From a bacterium (GTDB lineage Bacteria > JAHJDO01), in NCBI GenBank assembly GCA_030611945.1, contig JAUWOV010000020.1, positions 1-23,138 of the forward strand: a stretch of 23,138 bases of DNA, written 5' to 3'. Shown here piece by piece: positions 7,025 through 14,471 of this stretch; the stretch's first letter is position 1; each line of letters starts with the position of its first letter. The position numbers and the translations under genes are program-made. The notes beneath the pieces were generated by a model, which was not told where the DNA came from, did no database searches, and worked only from the letters and a program-made list of their open reading frames with translations.

Positions 7025-7511
7025 CAACTTCACTTACAATATTTCTTGCCAGATTTTCAATAGCCTCATCTGCCGCTGCTTTCTCCGACATTCCTAATCT
7101 GCCGGAAGTATAATAAGCAGTACTGCCGTCAATAGTCTGAGTCCAGATAATTTCATCTTTCTTAAGATTTCTAAATACAACTTCTGCAGTTACCACCATT
7201 CTATATTGTTCTACGTCATTATTTTTATCATATCCAAGCGGCTCCGTCTTGTATCTTATTACTTTCCCTTCAAGTATGGTGTCTGCTTCTTCATGCTTTA
7301 CAAGTCTCAGATTTCCATCCAGAATAAGTTCATTTATGACAGCATCTGTTGCTGTTACATGAACATTATGCTCATAGGTATCATTCTTAAACATTGGCAC
7401 ATATATAAAGCTTATTCCAACGCTTTTCACTGTGCTGGTAGTATATCCACATCCTGCCAAGACAATAGGAATTAAAAATACAATTAAAATTTTGGTTATC
7501 TTCCCACTCAT
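7011..7511 (-). CDS. lptE: LptE-like outer-membrane lipoprotein
   Basis: LptE plugs the LptD barrel that places lipopolysaccharide in the outer leaflet. The 167-residue product has a lipoprotein signal peptide with lipobox LAGC and lipidated Cys21. The mature part matches the LptE-family pattern: IYVPMFKNDTYEH, VINELILDGNLRLV, EADTILEGKVIRY and a C-terminal AIENLARNIVSEVVNFW. A longer frame opens at 7550, but AAAGGAGG at 7517-7524 sits five bases from the ATG at 7511, which also puts the signal peptide at the N-terminus. It is the last gene of the pilus-type cluster, which is unusual, and overlaps rpsT tail to tail. The family match is good; LPS transport itself is inferred. Confidence 0.82.
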   Translation of the reverse strand: MSGKITKILIVFLIPIVLAGCGYTTSTVKSVGISFIYVPMFKNDTYEHNVHVTATDAVINELILDGNLRLVKHEEADTILEGKVIRYKTEPLGYDKNNDVEQYRMVVTAEVVFRNLKKDEIIWTQTIDGSTAYYTSGRLGMSEKAAADEAIENLARNIVSEVVNFW

Positions 7512-7546
7512 TTTCGCCTCCTTTGGTTTGTTTGCTTTTTTAAGAA

Positions 7547-7762
7547 TCACGTCTTAGCTAATACATAGGCAATAAAGAATAAAAAAAAGCTCACGAGAAT
7601 CAGACATACGCCTATTCCCACTCGCAGTTTAAGTACAGTCTCATCTACTGAGAAAATACGATTTAAAAAAGCAGATAAGCTTAAAAGAACAAAGGGCAGA
7701 AAGAGCAAAAGAATGGAAAAAACTAAGCATAAAATCCCTATTTCTATCAAAATTATGTTCAT
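7547..7762 (-). CDS. Small two-helix membrane protein (copy A)
   Basis: A 71-residue protein with two membrane helices (about 4-30 and 47-68) joined by a short loop, LNRIFSVDETVLKLRVG. The same plan, with NR, then DE, then R and GI, occurs in the 79-residue protein at 13011-13250, so the two are probably paralogues. Its ATG overlaps the stop of the coiled-coil/TPR gene (ATGA), and the LptE-like gene follows after 35 bases. No known family is recognised. Position suggests a small accessory of the envelope machine, for example a platform stabiliser, but this is inference only. Confidence 0.72.
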   Translation of the reverse strand: MNIILIEIGILCLVFSILLLFLPFVLLSLSAFLNRIFSVDETVLKLRVGIGVCLILVSFFLFFIAYVLAKT

Positions 7763-8706
7763 TTTTTATTTTGAATCTTAAGAACCCACTCTTTTACCAA
7801 GGAGACATCTTTTGCGTCTGGAGAAAATTTTATATACTGTTGATAATGATGGACCGCCTTTTTATTATTTCTCAGATGATCATCATAAAGAACTCCCAGG
7901 TTATAATGTACAGCTGAGTTATTTGGGTCAAAAGAGAGGACTTTCATATACTCTTTTTCTGCCTCTTTATAACGGTCTGTTTTCTGATAAACCAAAGCTA
8001 ATTTGTAACGCATAGCTATGGATTCTTTCCGCAGCTGACGTTCATCTCTCTTTTTTTCTCCCTCAGCTATCTGTTTTAAAAGCATTGCTTGCTCCGATTT
8101 CTTTTGGGAACTAGAAACTTCTCCCTGTACTTTAGCAAGTTTTTTATTAAGTTCATGGATAGTCTCCATATACTCTTTCTTCTGGTTATCTAAAAGGGTC
8201 TGTAAGTCTTTCTTCTCCTGTTGCTGTCCTAATGTTTTTTGTTCCCACTTATCTTCAGAGATTTCCGTACGAGTTTCTAGCTGTTGTATCCGTTCTTCCA
8301 AATCTTTTTTTTCTTCAACTGCTTTAATCACTTTCTTTCCAAGTCTATCTTTATGTTTTCTTAATCCTTTTGCCTCTCCCTCCAACCGGTTTTTTTCTTT
8401 ATTCAGTCTTCTCTGTTTCGCCTTTAAAACTGCATGGTCTTTATCCAAGTCTTCATTTGTTTTCTCTAACTTCCTATTCTTTTTCTCTAAGATAAGAATG
8501 GTTTTTTCTTTTTCCTTTGATTGAGTTTCCACAGATTCAATGTAAGTTTCCAGCCATTTTGATCTCTGTTGACTTCTTTCTACTTCTTCTTTTAATTCCT
8601 TCGTCGCTGTCGCTCCCTCTTGTTTCTGGTCTGAGAAAGCTACACCAATTGGCTTCAGGCCTATAAGTAAAAATACAACCATCAAACCCACTACTCTTTT
8701 CTTCAT
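7759..8706 (-). CDS. Secreted coiled-coil protein with C-terminal TPRs
   Basis: A 315-residue protein with a Sec signal peptide (KKR, a hydrophobic run, then AFS), a long charged coiled coil at about 35-225 rich in K, E, Q and R, and two or more tetratricopeptide units from about 230 (YKLALVYQKTDRYKEAEKEYMKV, then YNLGVLYDD). There is no lipobox Cys. An outer ATG at 8736 overlaps the secretin stop, but AGGAG at 8715-8719, eight bases ahead of the ATG at 8706, and a clean signal peptide favour 8706. It lies directly after the secretin gene. Known PilQ pilotins (PilF, PilW, Tgl) are TPR lipoproteins, so a role in secretin assembly or in spanning the periplasm is plausible but not shown. Confidence 0.8.
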   Translation of the reverse strand: MKKRVVGLMVVFLLIGLKPIGVAFSDQKQEGATATKELKEEVERSQQRSKWLETYIESVETQSKEKEKTILILEKKNRKLEKTNEDLDKDHAVLKAKQRRLNKEKNRLEGEAKGLRKHKDRLGKKVIKAVEEKKDLEERIQQLETRTEISEDKWEQKTLGQQQEKKDLQTLLDNQKKEYMETIHELNKKLAKVQGEVSSSQKKSEQAMLLKQIAEGEKKRDERQLRKESIAMRYKLALVYQKTDRYKEAEKEYMKVLSFDPNNSAVHYNLGVLYDDHLRNNKKAVHHYQQYIKFSPDAKDVSLVKEWVLKIQNKK

Positions 8707-8732
8707 AACTCTATCTCCTATGTTTTTACATT

Positions 8733-10235
8733 TCATCTACTCATTTTCTCCTTCAGTTTCTTAGGTCTCAGCCCAAACTCTTTCTTCAATTTTTTAGAAG
8801 TTTCTTCAAGGCTGCTTCTTTCTCCTTCAGTAAGCTTGGGAGTATCCATTATTGTTGGTGTAATGAAGATGAGCAATTCCATTTTTTCAGTTACTTTTTT
8901 CTCTCTCCTGAAAAGCCATCCCAAAATCGGAATATCGCCAATAAGAGGAACTTTATAGTGTATTACGGTTTCCTTATTCTTTATAAGTCCGCCAATTACA
9001 ATCGTCTCCCCGCTATTGACAGTTATATTCGTATCAAGCTCCCTTGTTGTGATTCGGTTCACTGTTAAAAAGCTGCCTGTAACCTCATCCCCAAGTTCAG
9101 TTACTGCAGGATGAATTGACATATTAACCCTGCCGTCTTCCCATATTATAGGAACAACCTTTAATGTTATGCCAATCGGTTCATAATGGGCAAGCGATTC
9201 ACTTGTGACCGCTCCTGTTTCAGGTGAAACATCGGTTGTCAGTATTGGGTATTTCTCTCCCACAAGAATTGTAGCTTCATGCCCGTTAATAACCAGTATT
9301 TTAGGATTTGAGAGGATATTTGCCTTGCCTTTCTCTTCCAATGCGTTAATAGCTGCTTCAAAACTTGGAGCTTTTAGGCGTTTGTACGTAGCTGTAAGCC
9401 CTGTAAAACCTGCTGAAGGGGCTGTTACAGTTCCCCCTACTGTCGCTGCGCTTAATTCCTGTCTGCCTTTGCACCCAATAAGAATGTCTCCCAGCGCGTC
9501 CCCTGCCTTGTTAAGAGTTGTCCAGTCAATCCCTATATCCCTTGTCAGGTCATGGCTTACCTCTACAATTAAGGTTTGAATAAGAACCTGTTTTGGAGGA
9601 TTATCAAGTTCTTCAACAAGTTGTCTTATCTTCGTGAGATACTCAGGAAAATCTCTCACTATGAGTATCCTTGAAAATTCTTCCTTTTTGTTCTCAGTTC
9701 TCGGGACAACTCCCATAGTCGCTTCGCCGCCTATTCCTCCTACCGGCCAGCCGCTGCGTATGGTGCTGTAATAAACAGTTGTGCTTCCTTTTGATGAGAG
9801 CAAACTTTTAACAACCTTTTCAATCTCTTCTGCGTTTACATATTTCAGATAAAAAATCTCAGTAGTTGTTCCGAGAACCGCTTCGTCTTCTGCCTCTTTC
9901 AAAGATTTCAATCTTTCCAAACTGCCTACTTCAATAATATTGCCTCTCTTCAAGTATCCAAAATCTTCCGTCCCCAAAATAACCCTGAGAGCATTCTCTA
10001 ATCTTACCTGATCAAGATGAACAGTTACTTCGCCCTTTACCTCATCACTTACAATGATATTAAGATTATGCTGCTCTGCCAGAACCCGAAGGATATCTCT
10101 AATCTCAGTATTGTCAAAATCCAAGCTGATTAAGAGCTCTTCCTCTGAATACAATATTCCATTCCCTATCCATAGAGGAAACAGAAAAAGCATAATTAAT
10201 AACAGAACAAAAAATTTGCGAATTGCCTTATCCAT
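8733..10235 (-). CDS. pilQ: Type IV pilus-type secretin
   Basis: Forms the gated outer-membrane channel for a pilus or secreted substrate. It has 500 residues: signal peptide at 1-30; a secretin/TonB short N-terminal (N0) domain at about 35-100 (LDFDNTEIRDILRVLAEQ); one N1-type domain at about 125-215 (IFYLKYVNAEEIEKVVKSLL); then the secretin core to about 465, with VPLIGDIPILGWLF at 429-442, the family signature. There is only one N1 domain and no AMIN domain, so it is shorter than Proteobacterial PilQ, and it lacks the N2-N3 domains of GspD. A TTG nine bases upstream (10244) is a possible alternative start. The PilP-like gene ends 14 bases upstream and the next gene lies in a 4-base overlap frame. 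Confidence 0.93.
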   Translation of the reverse strand: MDKAIRKFFVLLLIMLFLFPLWIGNGILYSEEELLISLDFDNTEIRDILRVLAEQHNLNIIVSDEVKGEVTVHLDQVRLENALRVILGTEDFGYLKRGNIIEVGSLERLKSLKEAEDEAVLGTTTEIFYLKYVNAEEIEKVVKSLLSSKGSTTVYYSTIRSGWPVGGIGGEATMGVVPRTENKKEEFSRILIVRDFPEYLTKIRQLVEELDNPPKQVLIQTLIVEVSHDLTRDIGIDWTTLNKAGDALGDILIGCKGRQELSAATVGGTVTAPSAGFTGLTATYKRLKAPSFEAAINALEEKGKANILSNPKILVINGHEATILVGEKYPILTTDVSPETGAVTSESLAHYEPIGITLKVVPIIWEDGRVNMSIHPAVTELGDEVTGSFLTVNRITTRELDTNITVNSGETIVIGGLIKNKETVIHYKVPLIGDIPILGWLFRREKKVTEKMELLIFITPTIMDTPKLTEGERSSLEETSKKLKKEFGLRPKKLKEKMSR

Positions 10236-10249
10236 TTTTCTCAACCTAT

Positions 10250-10738
10250 TTATTCCTGTGTAAGTATAAGTTCCTTTCCGTCCTTTGTCAAAACAACTCT
10301 ATTTTTCTGAATACTGATAACTTTATATTCTCCAACCGCATCCCCTTCTTTTACTATTTTATCCCCAATCAGCGCCATAGGAGTCTTCCCTTTCCACGCT
10401 ATGCCTTTAAGAGCAAGAGAAGCAATATGATGTCCTTTCATCTGTCCTTCTTTTCCTTCTGAAATTTCAGATGAAGGAAAGAATGGGTCTCTTCCATATT
10501 GTTCAGAAGCTTTTTCTTTTTGAAGAGAAATAATTTTCTTCAGTTCAGGAGCAACTTTGGATGACAGGATAACCGCTTTCTGCTTTTCTTTCTTTTGTTT
10601 TTCAACAGAAACTGTACTCTTTCCTTCTTTTGCGGGAGATGCCTTCTTTTTTGCTTTTCCTACTTGATTAATAACAACAAATACCAAAACACCCACTAGA
10701 ACGACAGTCATTATTAACTCTTTAGCAGTTTTACTCAT
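10250..10738 (-). CDS. pilP: PilP/GspC-like periplasmic linker protein
   Basis: A 162-residue protein with one N-terminal membrane helix (about 8-26), a Lys-rich linker, YGRDPFFPSSE at about 81-91 and a C-terminal beta domain (ALKGIAWKGKTPMALIGD, then VKEGDAVGEYKVISI and a final VVLTKDGKELIL). This HR-type domain is shared by PilP and GspC and binds the N-terminal domains of the secretin. True PilP is usually a lipoprotein; here a membrane helix takes that place, which is more like GspC. Its ATG overlaps the pilO stop (ATGA) and the secretin gene follows at once. The family call is from pattern and order. Confidence 0.84.
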   Translation of the reverse strand: MSKTAKELIMTVVLVGVLVFVVINQVGKAKKKASPAKEGKSTVSVEKQKKEKQKAVILSSKVAPELKKIISLQKEKASEQYGRDPFFPSSEISEGKEGQMKGHHIASLALKGIAWKGKTPMALIGDKIVKEGDAVGEYKVISIQKNRVVLTKDGKELILTQE

Positions 10739-11292
10739 TTTCCCGATTCATTTGTAGATAGAAAATAACTGCTCATTATCAGACGAACCATAAGATAAGG
10801 AGCTATTTTCTCGTCCTTTTCAATTTTTAGGTCCTGCACCTTAAATAAGAGAGGTAATTTACTAACGCTCTCCAAATAGTTAGCTAAGGCAAGATAAGTA
10901 AAACAAGCAACAATTTCAATATCCATTCTGCCTATTTCCTCTTCCTCTGTTTTTTCTTTTATATTCGGCGTTAGAGAGATTAATTTTACGTCCAATTTAT
11001 TAAGCTCTCTACTCAATTGGTCAACAATCTCAGGAACATTCACTGTATCCGGCAGTTTTTTATTAAGAGAAGAAAAGCTGCTTTTAGCTTCCTCTATTTT
11101 TTTATGTATTACAGGCAAGGTTGTTACTTCCTTCCGAGCTTTTTCCAATTTGGTTTGAACAGACTCTAAATCCTTCCTCAGTCCATTCAACTCTTTGTTC
11201 CTTGGTAAAAAACCAAAAAAGAAAAATAGAATTAAAGCAATTAATATTACTCCTAAAACTATGAAACTTTTTTCCTGAGGTCCAATCTTCAT
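10735..11292 (-). CDS. pilO: PilO-like inner-membrane platform protein
   Basis: A 185-residue single-pass protein with a short cytoplasmic start, a membrane helix at about 9-29, a coiled coil at about 31-80, and a ferredoxin-like periplasmic domain. LPDTVNVPEIVDQLSRELNK is typical of PilO, as is YLALANYLESVSKLPLLFKV in the second half. PilO pairs with PilN and positions PilP beneath the secretin. AAGG lies six bases ahead of the ATG. The PilMN fusion gene ends 18 bases upstream, and the stop overlaps the pilP start. Confidence 0.9.
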   Translation of the reverse strand: MKIGPQEKSFIVLGVILIALILFFFFGFLPRNKELNGLRKDLESVQTKLEKARKEVTTLPVIHKKIEEAKSSFSSLNKKLPDTVNVPEIVDQLSRELNKLDVKLISLTPNIKEKTEEEEIGRMDIEIVACFTYLALANYLESVSKLPLLFKVQDLKIEKDEKIAPYLMVRLIMSSYFLSTNESGK

Positions 11293-11310
11293 CTTTTGCC
11301 TTTTTACTTT

Positions 11311-13014
11311 TTAATATACTATTTTACAATTCAGTTCAAAATCTGCTTTTCCAGTTTCCATATTCTTTAGAAAAGATAACATCTCCACCTGAGAGAAAAA
11401 CGGAGAAGTTCTAAGCTGTATCATAAATTCTGCCAAAGGGAACTTTTCAATGGAAGCAGAAGAAACAATGCTTCCCTTCATAAACAATTTCATTGCTTCC
11501 TTAGAAGAAGTATCCAGCGACATAGAGCTTAATACTATACCTTCAGGAATAAGTCTGGATATTTCTTTCAAAACTCCTTCCCAAATGGGCTGCTTTCCCG
11601 CTTTAAGAAAAACATTCTTCATCATATCCACTTTCTTTTGCCAATTCTGCAGTTCGTCCAATGCGCTTAATTTCTCCTCAACAGGAGCTAAATATGATTT
11701 GCTGTTCTTAATCAATTCGTGTTGCTGTTTTATTTTTGCTGAGATCAATCCATAAAGAGAAAATAAAGCAAGAGCAAATAAAATAATCCCTATGGTAATA
11801 CCTGTTTTTATACTGGAAAGTTTATAGGTAAGCTTAAGTTGTGGAGGGAGAAGATTAATCTCTTTTTCCTTATCCAAAGCTGCTCCAAGAGCAAAAATTA
11901 GATCTGGTCCGATCTTCTCCAGATTTTCTTTCTGTTCAGGAGGCAATTCCAGAGAAAGATTTTTCAAGAGATTAAAGTGAATTATTTCTGGGTTTAAGCT
12001 TTTACTTAAGAATTCATCTAACCCCTTAAGATTAGAGCCGCCGCCGCATAAGTATATTTTATTCACTTTAGCATTGGTCTCTCTCTCATAAAAACTAAAG
12101 GCTCTATTTGCTTCTCTTAAAAATCGTTCAGAGAAAGGCCTCATCATAGCGGAAATTTGAGAGGAAGGAATATCTCCTTCAATCTCCTTTTTATCTTCTT
12201 CTCCAATTATTCCATACTCTTTCTTTATGGCTTCTGCCTGTGTCCAGGATAATGTCTTTTTCCCTTCCTTTGTAATTATAGGTCTTAGTAAAGCTTTTGT
12301 TATATCATCCCCTCCCATATATACTTCTCTTGTGAGTTGAAACTCGTTCCCTTTAAAAAAATTCATGCTAGTAACTCTGGCCCCAACATTCATGAAGACT
12401 GCCACTTCCTTTTCATCCACTATTTTAGTAATTTTCAGCAGGTTCTGGAGAAGATATCCAACTATATTAAAACTAACAGGAATAAGTTTTGCCTTTTGCA
12501 AGGTATCAACTTTTTCTTCTACTATTTCTTTAGGGCTGACTACTCCTATAATCCTACAGTCATTACTTCCAGGTAAGACAGTAGAACTAAAATCATGGAA
12601 ACTGGTTTTTAAATCAAAACTAGTTTCTTTCTTTAACCTCATTATAACCGCCCCTTCTAAATCTTTGCCGGAAAGGGCGGATGGCAAGGTGAATGAAGAA
12701 ACATTAATCTGCTGGGGACCGCTAACGAAAAAATTTACATTCTTACCTTCAAATTTACCATCTTTCAACATAGCTAGCAGGGTTTGAATGATAAAACGCG
12801 AGACTTCTTCCTTATTCGCTCTTATTTCATTAGGAATTTCTTTATAGGCTGCTCCTGTAAGGCGAGATCCTTTGAACTGAGCGATTTTTATACTGGAAAA
12901 ACCTATATCTAAACCTAAAAAGAGAGGTTTCAAAGTAAATCTCGTTAGAGATTTATTCCGTAACTCTTTATAAATCTTCGTGCCGCGTTGAACTAAAATC
13001 TCTAATGGAGTCAC
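11311..13014 (-). CDS. pilM-pilN: PilM-PilN fusion protein
   Basis: Two platform proteins in one 567-residue chain. Residues 32-381 are PilM, an actin-like ATPase fold, with the first phosphate loop LGLDIGFSSIK and the late CGGGSNLKGLDEF. Next is EINLLPPQ at 385-392, the motif by which the cytoplasmic tail of PilN binds PilM when they are separate. Then come a membrane helix at about 404-424, a coiled coil, and the PilN periplasmic ferredoxin-like domain to 567. The frame is open throughout, so this is a real fusion. GspL of type II secretion has the same order (actin-like, helix, ferredoxin-like). The GTG start overlaps the previous stop (GTGA) and has AGAGGA just upstream. Confidence 0.93.
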   Translation of the reverse strand: MTPLEILVQRGTKIYKELRNKSLTRFTLKPLFLGLDIGFSSIKIAQFKGSRLTGAAYKEIPNEIRANKEEVSRFIIQTLLAMLKDGKFEGKNVNFFVSGPQQINVSSFTLPSALSGKDLEGAVIMRLKKETSFDLKTSFHDFSSTVLPGSNDCRIIGVVSPKEIVEEKVDTLQKAKLIPVSFNIVGYLLQNLLKITKIVDEKEVAVFMNVGARVTSMNFFKGNEFQLTREVYMGGDDITKALLRPIITKEGKKTLSWTQAEAIKKEYGIIGEEDKKEIEGDIPSSQISAMMRPFSERFLREANRAFSFYERETNAKVNKIYLCGGGSNLKGLDEFLSKSLNPEIIHFNLLKNLSLELPPEQKENLEKIGPDLIFALGAALDKEKEINLLPPQLKLTYKLSSIKTGITIGIILFALALFSLYGLISAKIKQQHELIKNSKSYLAPVEEKLSALDELQNWQKKVDMMKNVFLKAGKQPIWEGVLKEISRLIPEGIVLSSMSLDTSSKEAMKLFMKGSIVSSASIEKFPLAEFMIQLRTSPFFSQVEMLSFLKNMETGKADFELNCKIVY

Positions 13015-13250
13015 AATCCTAATCCTCTATAGAGAATGAATGCGCCTGCTAAAAATAAGATTATTCCAACTATTCTACGATAAATAAAAGCCCTTTCGTC
13101 TGAGAAAAGAAGGCGGTTGCCTAAATTGTTTGTTTTTTGAAGCATACCTGGAAAAAACACAAAAAGCAGTCCTAAGAGAAAAAATGCTACTCCCCACACA
13201 ATACATACTATCATATCGCTAACTATACTTAAAACTTTCAGGAAAATCAA
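13011..13250 (-). CDS. Small two-helix membrane protein (copy B)
   Basis: A 79-residue protein with two membrane helices (about 10-34 and 58-76) around a loop, GNRLLFSDERAFIYRRIVGI. The loop shares NR, DE, R and GI at matching positions with the 71-residue protein at 7547-7762. The likely start is a TTG that overlaps the stop of the GGDEF gene (TTGA); an ATG at 13214 would remove most of the first helix. Its own stop overlaps the PilMN start. The tight fit between the cyclase and PilMN suggests co-translation with the platform. No family is recognised and no function is claimed. Confidence 0.72.
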   Translation of the reverse strand: MIFLKVLSIVSDMIVCIVWGVAFFLLGLLFVFFPGMLQKTNNLGNRLLFSDERAFIYRRIVGIILFLAGAFILYRGLGL

Positions 13251-14467
13251 GCACTAACCCGATTACGTCCGGCTTTCTTTGCGCGGTAGAGCGCCTTGTC
13301 TGCGGCTTTAACTACCTGATGCGGACTCGTATGGCGGGCATTTCGTTCCGCTACCCCAATGCTGATGGTAGTAGAGACTTTCTTCTGAGGGCTTTTAATG
13401 GCTTTTGAGTTTTGCGATTTGGCGCGGGAGCGACTGCGGATGCGGACAACAAAGTTAGATAATTCAATCTCTTTTCTTAGCTGCTCCAGGCGCGGTATGA
13501 CTTCATCCATAAATTTACCCGGGAAAATTATTGTGAATTCTTCGCCTCCATAGCGAAATGTTTTACCGCCTCCACTCACTCTGGACAGCTTTGAGGCAAC
13601 CATGTGCAATACCTGATCCCCCACATCATGTCCATACCTGTCATTAAGCTTCTTAAAATAGTCAATATCAAGCATTGAAACTGTGTAGCAATCCTCAAGT
13701 TTGAGAAGCGCCTCGTCTAGAGCCCGCCGCATTGGGAGACCTGTTAATTTATCTTGAAAAGCCATACTGTGAGATGTTTCAATTACTGAGACAATCAGAA
13801 TAAGACTAGCTGTAGCAAAGTACATTGTGGAATGGTATTCAACCCAGCCATTGTTTAAGGCAAAAAATGCCGACATCAATGCCCAGAAAAATCCGCTTTC
13901 AATAGCATCCCGACGCATAATAAAGCGAATAACAATAATGATGAATCCTGCTCCAAAAGCGAACAGAGCCGGCTGGGACATAGATATGCGGCTGAAGAGA
14001 CCGGTATCAATAATTGAATATTCAAGATAATTACAAATGTCAAAATAATGGTAACGACAGATGTGAACTACAATTGACGCCTGCAGGAGAATCAGACTCA
14101 TACGCCATAGACCGCGTATAGTTACAATTCCACGCTCCCTTATCAAAGAGAATACAGCAAGATTCAGCGGCAGCAGAATTGCTGCAGCGTTATAAACAAT
14201 TCGTCCCAGCCCCATGGACATCTCGCTGCCGGAAGCTAAGTGAAACAGCGAGCTATCAGCTAAAGCCAGAACAAGTATAGGGAAAATCAGTCTGCTTCTA
14301 TTGAAACGCCAGCCAATCAATATCCCCGTACCCAAAACTACATACGAATAGACATGAACAATCGCAGGCAGTGATTCAGCCAGCACGTCCAGGTGTACAA
14401 AGACCACTGCTATCAGGAACAGAAGACCGCCCGGCATGAAAAATGATAAGAGCGCTTTTGCAATCAC
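13247..14467 (-). CDS. Membrane-bound GGDEF diguanylate cyclase
   Basis: Makes c-di-GMP from two GTP. The first 230 of 406 residues form about seven membrane helices, a possible sensor. The GGDEF domain follows: DKLTGLPMRR at 239-248, the metal-binding Asp267 in SMLDIDYFKKLN, RYGHDVGDQVL, and the active-site GGEEF at 307-311. The product-inhibition RxxD site expected at 298-301 reads SGGG, so feedback inhibition is probably absent. A basic insert (VRIRSRSRAKSQNSK, then KSPQKK) lies near 341-363. The start is a GTG four bases after the PilZ stop, with no good ribosome site. The gene looks richer in GC than its neighbours and may have been acquired separately. It is adjacent to a PilZ receptor and pilus platform genes. 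Confidence 0.92.
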   Translation of the reverse strand: MIAKALLSFFMPGGLLFLIAVVFVHLDVLAESLPAIVHVYSYVVLGTGILIGWRFNRSRLIFPILVLALADSSLFHLASGSEMSMGLGRIVYNAAAILLPLNLAVFSLIRERGIVTIRGLWRMSLILLQASIVVHICRYHYFDICNYLEYSIIDTGLFSRISMSQPALFAFGAGFIIIVIRFIMRRDAIESGFFWALMSAFFALNNGWVEYHSTMYFATASLILIVSVIETSHSMAFQDKLTGLPMRRALDEALLKLEDCYTVSMLDIDYFKKLNDRYGHDVGDQVLHMVASKLSRVSGGGKTFRYGGEEFTIIFPGKFMDEVIPRLEQLRKEIELSNFVVRIRSRSRAKSQNSKAIKSPQKKVSTTISIGVAERNARHTSPHQVVKAADKALYRAKKAGRNRVSA

Positions 14468-14471
14468 AGAT

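Noticed and set aside
7512-7550. Longer start for the LptE-like protein
   Set aside because: It would bury the signal peptide behind 13 residues, while AAAGGAGG is placed for the ATG at 7511.
12365-12787. 140-codon plus-strand reading frame opposite PilMN
   Set aside because: It is antisense to a well-supported gene, shows no family motif, and is a shadow of codon use on the other strand.
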